A DNA stretch of 64,000 nucleotides from Paenibacillus mellifer (GTDB lineage Bacteria; Bacillota; Bacilli; Paenibacillales; Paenibacillaceae): positions 186,001 to 250,000 of the forward strand of contig NZ_JALPRK010000004.1 of the NCBI RefSeq assembly GCF_023195895.1, written 5' to 3'. Positions within the stretch are counted from its first letter, which is position 1, and each line of letters begins with the position of its first letter. This document shows positions 24,288 through 32,905 of this stretch, piece after piece. A model generated the notes under the pieces. It saw only the letters and a program-made list of their open reading frames with translations. It had not been told where the DNA came from and did no database searches. The translations under genes and the position numbers were made by a program.

Positions 24288-25064
24288 TTAACGTTGGACA
24301 TGAAGCGGCGTTCCCATCGGTGAAGAGCCCGAACCCCCATCTACGCTAATCTCTGCCCCGTTCACAAAGGATGAATCATCGGAAGCCAAGAATAAGACGG
24401 TATTTGCCAGTTCAATTGGTTCGCCCATACGGTTCAGCGGGATGCTTCTCTTCAAATAATCTTCCAGCTGATTAAAAGCCGGCGCAGCGGTATCTCCCCA
24501 AATTGGTGTTCTCGTAGCGCCTGGAACGACTGTGTTGACGCGAATGCCGCGTGGTGCCAACTCCGATACCAGAACCCGCGCCATGCTTGTGACCGCCCCT
24601 TTGCTTGCAGCATAAGCGGCATACCCCGGACTGCCGGCTTTGGCTAGAACGGAACCGTTCAGGATCACGGATCCCCCCTCTCTCAAATGGGGCGAAGCCG
24701 CTTGAATCGTGAAGAATACACCGGCGACGTTGATATCGAGAATGCGCTTAAACAGAGACGGGTCCGTGCTGCCGAGTGGCGTACTTCCGCTGATCCCGGC
24801 ATTGGCGAACACGATGTCTAACCCGCCGAAGGCTTCCACTGCTGCTGCGGCGGCTTTCTCCGCGCTCCCCGGATCAGATGCATCCGACACCACGCCGATA
24901 CTATTAGCTGGATCCAGCGCTTCCACCGCTTTCTTCAAATTGTCCGGGTTCCGACCCGTAATGACAACTTTTGCCCCTTCATCTAGAAACAATTGAGCCG
25001 TGGAGAATCCAATCCCGCTGCTCCCTCCAGTAATCAACGCTACTTTACCTGCTAGTTTTCCCAT
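24288..25064 (-). CDS. Short-chain dehydrogenase/reductase (SDR)
   Basis: A classical SDR of 258 residues: cofactor motif ALITGGSSGIGFSTAQLF, NAG motif VFANAGISGS, catalytic Ser in VILNGSVLAKAG, YxxxK in YAAYAASKGAV, and the C-terminal GAEISVDGGSGSSPMG. It lies 65 bp downstream of a short TetR gene in the same direction. A GAGAACGATCATTCTC palindrome (25096-25111) lies between them. The substrate is unknown. Confidence 0.93.
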   Translation of the reverse strand: MGKLAGKVALITGGSSGIGFSTAQLFLDEGAKVVITGRNPDNLKKAVEALDPANSIGVVSDASDPGSAEKAAAAAVEAFGGLDIVFANAGISGSTPLGSTDPSLFKRILDINVAGVFFTIQAASPHLREGGSVILNGSVLAKAGSPGYAAYAASKGAVTSMARVLVSELAPRGIRVNTVVPGATRTPIWGDTAAPAFNQLEDYLKRSIPLNRMGEPIELANTVLFLASDDSSFVNGAEISVDGGSGSSPMGTPLHVQR

Positions 25065-25095
25065 CGTACTCGCTCCTTTAGATAAGTGTTTTTTT

Positions 25096-25111
25096 GAGAA
25101 CGATCATTCTC
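25096..25111. promoter_or_regulatory. Palindromic operator candidate upstream of the SDR gene
   Basis: GAGAACGATCATTCTC is a near-perfect 16-bp palindrome. A related half-site, GAGAATGTTC, lies upstream of the TetR gene near 25549, consistent with TetR binding at both places. Confidence 0.5.
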
Positions 25112-25129
25112 TTTTATGCAAAAAAAGGA

Positions 25130-25510
25130 CTACCTCAACAAAGACAACGTCGTATCGACGATCCGGACGAGCTTCTCTTTATCTTCAACGGTGTTCACCA
25201 TCAGGCAGCCCGCCCGGAATCCCTTTTCCGGATAGATCACCATTTCGAATAAGGCACGGATCGCATCCTTTGTGGAAAGGGCTCCGTTCATCGCCTCCGC
25301 CATCCGTTTCGCAATCACTTCCTGATACCGGTTCAACGCTCGGACATACAGAGAATGCTTATCGCCGAATGTGTCATACATGCTGCGCTTATGAACGCCC
25401 ATTTGCTCGACCAAATCCTGCATCGACGTTCTCTCATAGCCTTGTTCCCAAAATAGCTTCTTCGCTTTCAGCAACACTGTATCCTCGTCAAATTGTTTGG
25501 CTCTGGCCAA
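25130..25510 (-). CDS. TetR family regulator, shortened C-terminal domain
   Basis: The HTH region (SMQDLVEQMGVHKRSMYDTF, residues about 30-50) is intact, and the family motif FRAGCLMVNTV is present near residue 105. The protein then runs straight into EDKEKLVRIVDTTLSLLR and stops at 126 residues, whereas relatives have about 190. The missing part looks like an internal loss of roughly 45-50 residues of the ligand domain. It may still bind DNA, or may be a decaying gene. Confidence 0.75.
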   Translation of the reverse strand: MARAKQFDEDTVLLKAKKLFWEQGYERTSMQDLVEQMGVHKRSMYDTFGDKHSLYVRALNRYQEVIAKRMAEAMNGALSTKDAIRALFEMVIYPEKGFRAGCLMVNTVEDKEKLVRIVDTTLSLLR

Positions 25511-25609
25511 TGGGCGGTCCCTCCTTTCATCTTGAGTTTATCATATTGAGAATGTTCGGTAAATAATTATTTTAGAATTTCCATTCTCATATTATTTTTA
25601 TGACATAAA

Positions 25610-25645
25610 CAGCTCCCTGCATCAGAAAATTCCGTCCGGGAGCTG
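25610..25645. other. Orphan hairpin in a 340-bp gene-free stretch
   Basis: CAGCTCCC (25610-25617) and GGGAGCTG (25638-25645) form a perfect 8-bp stem around a 20-base loop; on the minus strand a weak T-rich sequence follows. No gene lies upstream of it on the minus strand. The rest of 25511-25779 has no supported gene. It may be the terminator of a lost gene. Confidence 0.35.
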
Positions 25646-25779
25646 CATTCATTCAACTATCTGATCTTGAGTGTATTCCCTTCGTTTCAAAAAATAGCGA
25701 AATAGCACTACGTACGATTCGGAAAGTACTTCGCTAGTCGCACAATGGACAACTCAGCCATCATTTTGAATTTTCCGTA

Positions 25780-25826
25780 TTGACTTAATATATGCTTACG
25801 CAATATACTGTTTACATTATATACAG
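25780..25826 (+). promoter_or_regulatory. Promoter and TetR-type operator of the DrrAB-like operon
   Basis: TTGACT (25780-25785) and TATACT (25804-25809) are spaced by 18 bp. An imperfect palindrome CTGTTTACA...TATACAG (25808-25826) overlaps the start region. The word GCAATATAC in the spacer also occurs upstream of the TetR gene at 27594-28385, suggesting one repressor for both. Confidence 0.6.
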
Positions 25827-25851
25827 TTCAAGATAGAAAGGAGTCCTTGAT

Positions 25852-26733
25852 ATGAATCATGCCATCGAAGTCAGCGGGTTGTATAAAAGCTTTGGCGGCC
25901 ATACCGTACTTAACGGGGTTGATCTGGTCGTACCAAGAGGCACGGTCTACGCCTTGCTGGGACCCAATGGCGCCGGTAAAACAACTCTTCTTCGCATCCT
26001 GTCGACCCTTACTACGCCAGATGCGGGAACGGTTCGGGTTGCTGGGTACGAGGTGGTCAGTCAAAAAAACGAAGTCAAACGCTCGATCAGCCTGACCGGA
26101 CAATTTACCGCGGTCGATGAGGTGCTGACTGGGGAGGAAAATTTAGTGATGATGGGCCGTCTCTCGGGCCTAGCCTCCAAAACGGCACGTACACGCGCTG
26201 CGGAGTTGTTGGAACGATTTGACTTAACCGAGGCCGCCCGTAAACGGGTTAAGACCTATTCCGGCGGTATGCGTCGACGTCTCGATCTTGCAATCAGTTT
26301 AATCGTCAGCCGCCCGGTACTGTTCTTGGACGAACCGACAACCGGTCTGGACACGCTCAGCCGCCGTGTACTTTGGGAAGGTATTAAGGAATTAGCACGG
26401 CAGGGCCATACGATTTTTCTAACGACGCAATATTTGGAGGAAGCGGATCAATTGGCCGATACGATCGCCGTTCTCAAGGACGGACAAATCGTTGCGACCG
26501 GTACGGCGGAGCAATTGAAGGCTCAAGTCCGCACCGATCGGGTCGAACTCCGGGACGCCGAAGATCAGCTGGTTTCCCGAGTGACGACAGACGGCACCAT
26601 CCGTGATTTGCTGGGAATCTTAAATGACCTTCAATCCCGGGTAGCCGCGGATGTACGTGTCAGCATCCAGCGTCCGACGATGGATGAGGTGTTCATTTCT
26701 CTGACTTCCGGCGATAAGGAGGTATCCGCTTAA
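25852..26733 (+). CDS. ABC transporter ATP-binding protein, DrrA-like
   Basis: The 293-residue ATPase has Walker A LLGPNGAGKTTLLR, the Q-loop region, signature YSGGMRRRLDLAI, Walker B PVLFLDEPTTGLD and the switch His region IFLTTQYLEEADQ. The C-terminal extension PTMDEVFISLTSGD is typical of daunorubicin-resistance (DrrA) type exporters. The ATG follows AAAGGAG. It overlaps the permease start by one base, indicating translational coupling. It probably powers efflux of a hydrophobic drug or lipid. Confidence 0.93.
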   Translation: MNHAIEVSGLYKSFGGHTVLNGVDLVVPRGTVYALLGPNGAGKTTLLRILSTLTTPDAGTVRVAGYEVVSQKNEVKRSISLTGQFTAVDEVLTGEENLVMMGRLSGLASKTARTRAAELLERFDLTEAARKRVKTYSGGMRRRLDLAISLIVSRPVLFLDEPTTGLDTLSRRVLWEGIKELARQGHTIFLTTQYLEEADQLADTIAVLKDGQIVATGTAEQLKAQVRTDRVELRDAEDQLVSRVTTDGTIRDLLGILNDLQSRVAADVRVSIQRPTMDEVFISLTSGDKEVSA

Positions 26734-27518
26734 TGGAAGCCCCATTTTCAACCAAAGTGCCTTCGTCCTGGATGACCAATTGGGTATTCATTGGCCGCGG
26801 CATCCGCCATAGTCTGAGAGATGTGGATGCGATGGTCATGGCGATCGTACTTCCGGTGATGCTGATGCTGTTGTTCACCTATGTGTTCGGCGGAGCCCTT
26901 GACCCCTCCGGCAATTACGTTGAGTATGTAGTTCCCGGGATCATCCTGCTGTGTGCCGGATTTGGTGCCTCAGGGACGGCAGTGAGAGTCGCCGAGGACC
27001 TTTCCAACGGCGTGATCGAGCGATTCCGCACCATGCCGATTCAAAGCCTGGGCGTAATAACTGGTCATGTCGTAGCCAGCTTGTTCCGCAATCTTATCGC
27101 CACGGTGATCGTGATTAGCGTTGCCTTGCTAGTCGGCTTCAGTCCTGCCGCCAGTTTCGGAGAATGGCTAGGGGCTATGGGCATGATCATCCTGTTTATC
27201 CTGGCCATCACCTGGTTATTCGCAGCCATCGGCCTCGTCGCCGGGAGCGCTTCTGCCGCTAGCGGTTACGGGTTCATTCTGCTGTTCCTCCCCTATCTTT
27301 CCAGCGCCTTCGTGCCCACGCAATCGATGCCGCGATGGCTTCAGGGCTTCGCGGCTAATCAGCCGATCACCCCATCGATTGAAACGATCCGCGGTTTGCT
27401 CACCAACGTACCGATCGGCGACAATGCCGGGTGGGCAGTCGGATGGTGTCTGCTCCTCATCGCCGGTGCTTTCATTTGGTGTCGCGTCGTATTTCATGGG
27501 CGGTCAGGTCAACGATAA
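26733..27518 (+). CDS. ABC-2 type permease, DrrB-like
   Basis: The 261-residue protein has about six hydrophobic segments in an ABC2 layout, including MVMAIVLPVMLMLLFTYVFG and YVEYVVPGIILLCAGFG, then VIERFRTMPIQSLGV. This is the membrane half of the exporter whose ATPase overlaps it. The start ATG lies in the TAATG junction. A bidirectional terminator follows at 27549-27590, facing the TetR gene. Confidence 0.92.
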   Translation: MEAPFSTKVPSSWMTNWVFIGRGIRHSLRDVDAMVMAIVLPVMLMLLFTYVFGGALDPSGNYVEYVVPGIILLCAGFGASGTAVRVAEDLSNGVIERFRTMPIQSLGVITGHVVASLFRNLIATVIVISVALLVGFSPAASFGEWLGAMGMIILFILAITWLFAAIGLVAGSASAASGYGFILLFLPYLSSAFVPTQSMPRWLQGFAANQPITPSIETIRGLLTNVPIGDNAGWAVGWCLLLIAGAFIWCRVVFHGRSGQR

Positions 27519-27548
27519 CGGCAACGCTCATCCGATAATCACACAATT

Positions 27549-27590
27549 AAAAAGCAGGGAATCACGAATCGCTTCGTATTCCCTGCTTTA
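27549..27590 (+). terminator. Bidirectional terminator between DrrB-like and TetR genes
   Basis: AAAGCAGGGAATCACGAA pairs with TTCGTATTCCCTGCTTT around TCGC, with A/T-rich flanks on both sides of the hairpin. Confidence 0.85.
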
Positions 27591-27593
27591 CGT

Positions 27594-28385
27594 TTATCTT
27601 TTCGCAGCGCTCACTAGATAATGCTCTACCCCGTCAAGAATCCGCTCCAGACCGAATTCAATGTCATTCCCCACGTCATTGTCGGCTTCATCTTCTCCGG
27701 TGTATTCTCCCGACAGAATTAATGGATGCAAATACGGAAACTGTTCCGGGGTGACGAGCTCCTTCAAAGCAGCACTGTAGCTTAAACCGCTAAATTCGCC
27801 CGGGCTAGTTCCCGAACTGAAAGCCCGGTCCATGTCACGCTGGAGGATTCCGCATGCGCGTGCATAGCTGCTTAGGAGCAAAATGATGGACATCTTCACA
27901 TACCCACTGATTGGAAAGTCTCGCATTCCCTTCAGTGCCCAATCGACAAACCTTAAACTGTGGGGTGTGATTGGCGCGCCATAAATCGGAAGATCGGCAA
28001 ACCACGGATGCTTCTTATAAATTTGGATCGTGCTCCAAACGAAGGTGCGCATCATGCCACGCCAATCATCCGGATCTTGGTCCTCAGGGAGCGGGATGTC
28101 ACCAATTGCCTCCTGCATCAGAAGCAGCAGATCATCCTTGCTTGGAATATATCGATACAGTGACATCGCCGTATAACCCAAAGCTCCGGCGACTCGGCTC
28201 ATCGATACGGCAGCCAACCCGTCCTTGTCCGCAAGAGCTACCGCAGTACTAACAATTTCCGGAATACTCAGCTCCCGTTTGGGCCCCCGTTTCGGCTCCG
28301 GAATCAATCCCCAGGTTAATGCGATCCCGTGAGGAAGCCCCTTCGTATAGTTACGATCATCCGTCTTATTTCCATTCTCGTTCAT
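27594..28385 (-). CDS. TetR family regulator (long C-terminal domain)
   Basis: From the ATG at 28385 (AGGAG upstream) the protein has 263 residues. The HTH reads VSMSRVAGALGYTAMSLYRYI, preceded by KRGPKRELSIPEIVSTAVAL, a layout typical of TetR_C_1-type repressors of drug exporters. It converges on the DrrAB-like operon and shares promoter words with it, so it is the likely repressor of that exporter. Residues upstream of MNENGN are hydrophobic, lack a ribosome binding site and are excluded. Confidence 0.88.
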   Translation of the reverse strand: MNENGNKTDDRNYTKGLPHGIALTWGLIPEPKRGPKRELSIPEIVSTAVALADKDGLAAVSMSRVAGALGYTAMSLYRYIPSKDDLLLLMQEAIGDIPLPEDQDPDDWRGMMRTFVWSTIQIYKKHPWFADLPIYGAPITPHSLRFVDWALKGMRDFPISGYVKMSIILLLSSYARACGILQRDMDRAFSSGTSPGEFSGLSYSAALKELVTPEQFPYLHPLILSGEYTGEDEADNDVGNDIEFGLERILDGVEHYLVSAAKR

Positions 28386-28505
28386 GCGTCTGTCTCCTGT
28401 CCAAACAGCAAAAGTTGCATGGTTCAAACTGCTTATTATATAAGCAATATACCACAAAACAGAGGACAACATCCATGAACGTGTGCGTCAAAAATCCGTT
28501 TCATT

Positions 28506-29177
28506 TCATCCGAACGGTGTACCCGATAACTCGTCCTGCACGCGGAACTTCAATCGTCCGATACCGGCTGCAGTCAATTCTACCGGGTAGAATTGGGCTG
28601 TTTTCCGGTTGGAGAAATACCATTCCCGTTTATCCCTGACGACAATCAGCAGCCCATATTCATCACCAACTGGGGTCAGCCCCTCGTTGTCCTCTCTCCA
28701 ATTCGGTATCCCTGCCTCGTTCAAACGATGAACCAAGGGGAGGACCTCGGATGTAACGATACCTATCTCACTAACCCCCATGATGTCATCGACGGTAAAA
28801 TCATGGCTGATCCCGCTGGGTAAATGATGCCGAGCAATCCATTCGACAATGTTGCCGGACGGATCTTCAAAATAAACCGCATGCGCGTTCCAAGAGGTGA
28901 AAAACACTTCATCCTCTCCCTGTTCGCGGATCAGAGGAACTCTCAACGCCAACCACTGCTTGGCTTCCGCAAACTTATTCTCCGGGATGTTTAACGCAAA
29001 ATGGTAAAACGGCGAGACGTTCTCCTGGGCCAAACGAAATGTGAGCAGCGTGGTTCCGGCTTGAATCGTGAAGTGCTCCAGTCCTTGTTCAATCAAGGCA
29101 AATCCCAGGGTTTCGGTATAGAAGGCTTCCGTCTCCTGCAACTGCCCCGACCATAAAGTTATTTCCGTAAACTTCAT
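28506..29177 (-). CDS. VOC family protein (glyoxalase/dioxygenase-like)
   Basis: The 223-residue protein starts MKFTEITLWSGQLQETEAFY. It has FYHFALNIPENKF and HAVYFEDPSGNIVEWIARHH (metal-ligand Glu region) in the first VOC half, and a degenerate second half (MGVSEIGIVTSEV, DEYGLLIVVRDKREWYF). It would be a metal-dependent lyase, isomerase or resistance protein; the substrate is unknown. A thioredoxin-like gene follows 44 bp downstream in the same orientation. Confidence 0.85.
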   Translation of the reverse strand: MKFTEITLWSGQLQETEAFYTETLGFALIEQGLEHFTIQAGTTLLTFRLAQENVSPFYHFALNIPENKFAEAKQWLALRVPLIREQGEDEVFFTSWNAHAVYFEDPSGNIVEWIARHHLPSGISHDFTVDDIMGVSEIGIVTSEVLPLVHRLNEAGIPNWREDNEGLTPVGDEYGLLIVVRDKREWYFSNRKTAQFYPVELTAAGIGRLKFRVQDELSGTPFG

Positions 29178-29221
29178 GTTCCTCTCTCCCCAAGATGGAC
29201 GATGAGCGCCCTTTTGCCGGA

Positions 29222-29539
29222 TTAAGCCAAGCTATCCAGGTACTCGCGAATTTGCCCTGGAGTTTTGGCGAATTTACTGTGCAGATGGGCCAGCTTCTCC
29301 CCGTTTTTATAAACGAGCAGACTCGGAATGCCCCGCACCTCGTTAGCTTCGGCCAACGGTTGGAATTCCTCGGCATCCATCGCGTAGAACTCCTTGTCCT
29401 TATGCTCGGCAATGATATCTCCAATGAACCGGTCGAGGTTCTTGCAGTCCGGGCACCAGGTTGTATCGAATTTAATGACGGTATATTGGTCTCTTTGAAT
29501 CAATTGTTCGAATTGCGTTTCCGATTGGACTCTTTCCAT
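29222..29539 (-). CDS. Thioredoxin family protein
   Basis: From the ATG at 29539 (AAAGGAGTGG upstream) the protein has 105 residues, the usual thioredoxin length. The active site is TTWCPDCKNL (WCPDC) near residue 30, and the cis-Pro motif is GIPSLLVYKNGE near 75. It is a cytoplasmic disulfide reductase-like protein. The longer frame to 29674 encodes an unrelated N terminus without a start signal. Confidence 0.92.
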   Translation of the reverse strand: MERVQSETQFEQLIQRDQYTVIKFDTTWCPDCKNLDRFIGDIIAEHKDKEFYAMDAEEFQPLAEANEVRGIPSLLVYKNGEKLAHLHSKFAKTPGQIREYLDSLA

Positions 29540-29707
29540 CCGGATCCACTCCTTTAATTGTAGATTTGATAGTTTAAATTTGAAGATATACCTTAGATCG
29601 ATTATAACGCATTCGCGCGAACACGCCATAGTCTTCATCAAGGTTTCATCTTTACGGATCCATGATACAATCATGGGTAAAAATAGATCGAAAGGGTTGG
29701 CTTCATC

Positions 29708-30034
29708 ATGCTCCTCGCGATTCTCTTGTTTCTTGTTGCCGGACTCGCCGAAATCGGCGGCGGCTATTTGATCTGGCTCTGGCTCCGGGAATCTCGGCCG
29801 CTCTGGTACGGCATCACTGGCGGGTTGATTCTCATCGTCTACGGCATCGTTCCGACACTGCAGAAATTCCCTTCTTTCGGGCGCGTATATGCGGCATACG
29901 GCGGCGTGTTCATCGCCTTGGCTGTGCTATGGGGCTGGTGGGTGGACAAGAAGACGCCCGACCTTTACGATTGGCTTGGCGCCGCAATCTGTTTGATCGG
30001 CGTTTCGATTATCCTATGGGCCCCACGACACTAG
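29708..30034 (+). CDS. YnfA/UPF0060 family membrane protein
   Basis: The 108-residue protein has four transmembrane segments and the family motifs [49 protein letters not shown] and [12 protein letters not shown]. YnfA proteins belong to the small multidrug-resistance-like superfamily of the cytoplasmic membrane. It is followed 16 bp later by a serine hydrolase gene on the same strand. Confidence 0.94.
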   Translation: MLLAILLFLVAGLAEIGGGYLIWLWLRESRPLWYGITGGLILIVYGIVPTLQKFPSFGRVYAAYGGVFIALAVLWGWWVDKKTPDLYDWLGAAICLIGVSIILWAPRH

Positions 30035-30050
30035 AAAGGACATCTTAGCA

Positions 30051-30974
30051 ATGAATCTCTCTTCTATTTCTGCGGCCATTCAGCCGCTTCAATTACGAAG
30101 CTGTCTCATCAACCGTGAGGGCCATCTTGTCCTCGAGCATTATCGTAACACGCAGGTGGCCGACCAAATCGCCAAAACCAATTCCTGCACAAAAAGCTTC
30201 CTATCGGCTCTAATCTGCATCGCCTTCGACCTCGGTATGCTGCCGCCACCCGATACGAGAATCCGCACCTTCTTCCCACACTTGGATGCGGACTCCGACG
30301 AACGGAAGCGGGAGATCACCTTGCGGCATCTCCTTACGATGTCGGGCGGGTGGAATTGGACGGAATTCGGCGAGCATAACTCATTTCCACGGATGACCCG
30401 CTCGCGCGATTGGGTTCGGTTCGCCCTTGAGCAGCCGATGGTTGATCGCCCCGGTGACCGGATGGAATACAACTCCGGCGGCTCTCAGTTGTTATCGGCA
30501 ATTTTGTTCCAAGCTGCCGGCATGCCGACTGCCCGGTTTGCCGAGGAGAACCTGTTCGGCCCGCTCGGCATCGAAACCTACCGCTGGGAGCTAGACCCGC
30601 AGGGCATTCATACCGGCGGATTCGGATTGTGGCTCCGGCCAACAGATATGATGAAGTTCGGTTTATTGTATTTGCAGCAAGGGGCCTGGAACGGACGACA
30701 ACTGATCAGCCAGGAACGCCTGAAGGAGTCCGTCCATCCCGCGATCGACGTCGAAGCCCCCAATCGCGGCTGCTATGCCTGGCATTGGTGGACGGACGTG
30801 TACACGGGGGAGCGTGATACGTCTTTTGAATTTTTCTATGCCCGCGGCTATGGAGGACAGTTCATCTACGTGATCCCAAGCCTGGAGACCGTCGTCGTTC
30901 TGACCGATGATAAGCGCAAAAGAGACCGCCCACCGGCCGAAGTATTTCGTTTGTACATCGCTCCCCATCTTTAA
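30051..30974 (+). CDS. Serine hydrolase (beta-lactamase class C/PBP4*-like)
   Basis: The 307-residue protein has the SxxK motif in KTNSCTKSFLSALI (Ser near residue 46) and the Tyr motif in MEYNSGGSQLLSA near 143. It also has the family text LTMSGGWNWTEFGEH and GFGLWLRPTDMMKFGLLYLQ. No signal peptide is seen, so it is likely a cytoplasmic esterase or peptidase rather than a secreted beta-lactamase. AAAGGA precedes the ATG. Confidence 0.9.
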   Translation: MNLSSISAAIQPLQLRSCLINREGHLVLEHYRNTQVADQIAKTNSCTKSFLSALICIAFDLGMLPPPDTRIRTFFPHLDADSDERKREITLRHLLTMSGGWNWTEFGEHNSFPRMTRSRDWVRFALEQPMVDRPGDRMEYNSGGSQLLSAILFQAAGMPTARFAEENLFGPLGIETYRWELDPQGIHTGGFGLWLRPTDMMKFGLLYLQQGAWNGRQLISQERLKESVHPAIDVEAPNRGCYAWHWWTDVYTGERDTSFEFFYARGYGGQFIYVIPSLETVVVLTDDKRKRDRPPAEVFRLYIAPHL

Positions 30975-30977
30975 GCG

Positions 30978-31007
30978 AAGAGCCTTCCCTTGTCGGGAAG
31001 GCTCTTC
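30978..31007 (+). terminator. Hairpin between convergent serine hydrolase and SDR genes
   Basis: GAAGAGCCTTCCC pairs perfectly with GGGAAGGCTCTTC around a short loop; the flanking T-runs are weak. Confidence 0.65.
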
Positions 31008-31029
31008 GGGTATTAACAATAGGAAAGCA

Positions 31030-31824
31030 TCACAGCGTTGGAATCGTCCCTCCATCGATGACATATTCGCTGCCGGTAATGGCGGCTGCCCGGTCGGAAA
31101 CAAGGAAGGCCACGAGTTCGGCCACATCCTCCGGCCGTCCCGGATGTCCTAGCGGGATGCCGCCCAGCGACTGCATCAACTGCTCCAGAGCGCTCTCCCG
31201 GCTTCCGGTTTCCGTCGCCATCCGGTCGATCAAAGCATCGGCCGCTTCCGTCTGAATGAACCCGGGAGAAACCGTGTTAACGCGGATGCCCTGCGGTGCA
31301 AATTCTTTGGACAATCCTTTGCTGTAGTTCGTTAACGCCGCTTTCGCCGATGCATAGGCCAAAGTCGTTTCGAACAGCGGTAGCTTTCGTTGGATCGAAG
31401 AAATGTGCACGATCGCCCCTTCCCCCTTCTCCAGCATCGATGGCAGCAGTCCCCGGTCCAAGCGAACGGCGCTAAGCAGGTTCCAGTTCAGGGCGTAGAC
31501 CCAATCCTCTTCGCAAAGTGCTAAGGCTCCGCCCGGAGGTGTGATGGATCCGCCCACGCAGTGAATGAGGATATCCACGCCGCCCATACGGTCCAGTACC
31601 GCACGGATCACCTTCTCCGCCCCTTCAGGGGTAGCCAGGTCTGCGGCTACGAACAGCTTCGGATCGCCCGGCGATTCCGGCATTGATCTGGCCGTCGTCA
31701 TCACTACGGCCCCCGCAGCCTTAAGTCTCGCCGTAATAGCCTGTCCCATCCCTTTGGTTCCCCCGGTCACGAGCACTTTTTTATCGGTAAACTCCGTATG
31801 AATCTGATTTAAATCGAATTTCAT
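31030..31824 (-). CDS. Short-chain dehydrogenase/reductase (SDR)
   Basis: From the ATG at 31824 (GGAGGGG upstream) the protein has 264 residues: VLVTGGTKGMGQAITARL at the cofactor site, CVGGSITPPGG, HISSIQRKLPLFETTLAYAS with the catalytic Ser and Tyr, and ITGSEYVIDGGTIPTL at the C terminus. It is divergent from a LysR gene across about 150 bp, so that LysR protein could regulate it. The substrate is unknown. Confidence 0.92.
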   Translation of the reverse strand: MKFDLNQIHTEFTDKKVLVTGGTKGMGQAITARLKAAGAVVMTTARSMPESPGDPKLFVAADLATPEGAEKVIRAVLDRMGGVDILIHCVGGSITPPGGALALCEEDWVYALNWNLLSAVRLDRGLLPSMLEKGEGAIVHISSIQRKLPLFETTLAYASAKAALTNYSKGLSKEFAPQGIRVNTVSPGFIQTEAADALIDRMATETGSRESALEQLMQSLGGIPLGHPGRPEDVAELVAFLVSDRAAAITGSEYVIDGGTIPTL

Positions 31825-31981
31825 TCTTACCCCTCCGTAATTATCAATTTGCGGCTCCACCCTTGATCACCCTATTTGGTGGAACCGGGCCCAAATCTAT
31901 TTTACGATTGACCCCTTATATCGTCTAATTTATAATATTCATGTAAATGATAAATTAAATTTATGTATAGAGGTGACGCTT

Positions 31982-32872
31982 ATGGAACTCACGCAACTCG
32001 AGTATTTCCTGACGGTTGCCCGTTTGCAGCATATGACCCAAGCCTCCAAGGCGTTAAATTTAACCCAACCAGCCTTAAGCCACGCCATTTCCAAGCTCGA
32101 ACTTGAGCTCGGCGTTCCGCTCTTCGAGCGAAGCGGCCGTAATCTGGAGCTTAACCGGTATGGACAGATGTTCATGATCTGGGTCGAACAAGCGATGCAG
32201 GATTTGACCAAAGGAACTCGGGAATTACAGGAATGGACGAATCCGGATACCGGTGTTATTGCCTTGTCGTACCTGAATATTCTGGGCGTTGATCTCGTGC
32301 CGACACTGATCCGCGATTACCAGCGGACCCATCCGCAGGTCCGATTCGAATTAACGCAAGGAAGTCTCGGAGATATCGACGAGCACTTAAACAAAGGGCT
32401 TTCAGATCTCATGATCACTTCCCGGGAATCGTTTATGGAGCTCCATGAATGGATCGTGATCCAAACGCTTCCGCTCTTTATCGTTGTTTCGGCACAGCAT
32501 CCCTTTGCGGACAGGCCATCGCTAAGCTTGACGGAATTGTCCGGAGAACCGTTTGTGGGGTTGAAGAATAATTGCGGCCTCAAAGCAACCATTCTCGCCC
32601 GCTTTCAAAGCACCGGATTTACGCTGACCTCCACGTATGATGCGGAGGATTTGATCACAGTCGCAGGATTTATTAATGCCGGTTTAGGCGTATCCGTCCT
32701 GCCGAGGACGATGGGGCTGGAACTCGACGGGCTCGTATGGATTCCGATTCAGGAAGAAGGCTGGCAATGGGAGCTTGGTCTGAAGTGGAGAAAGGACCGG
32801 TACGTGTCCCCTGCGGCCAAGCGGTTTATCGAGTATGTTCAAAGTCTGTGCTATGATGGAACAAGCTGCTAA
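31982..32872 (+). CDS. LysR family transcriptional regulator
   Basis: From the ATG at 31982, six bases after AGGTG, the protein has 296 residues. The N-terminal winged HTH reads MELTQLEYFLTVARLQHMTQ and SKALNLTQPALSHAISKLE; the substrate-binding domain follows (FINAGLGVSVLPRTMGLEL). It lies between a divergent SDR and a cotranscribed quinone reductase 33 bp downstream, and probably controls both. Confidence 0.93.
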   Translation: MELTQLEYFLTVARLQHMTQASKALNLTQPALSHAISKLELELGVPLFERSGRNLELNRYGQMFMIWVEQAMQDLTKGTRELQEWTNPDTGVIALSYLNILGVDLVPTLIRDYQRTHPQVRFELTQGSLGDIDEHLNKGLSDLMITSRESFMELHEWIVIQTLPLFIVVSAQHPFADRPSLSLTELSGEPFVGLKNNCGLKATILARFQSTGFTLTSTYDAEDLITVAGFINAGLGVSVLPRTMGLELDGLVWIPIQEEGWQWELGLKWRKDRYVSPAAKRFIEYVQSLCYDGTSC

Positions 32873-32905
32873 CAAAAAAATCCAAGGAACGAAAAGGTGA
32901 CAGAG

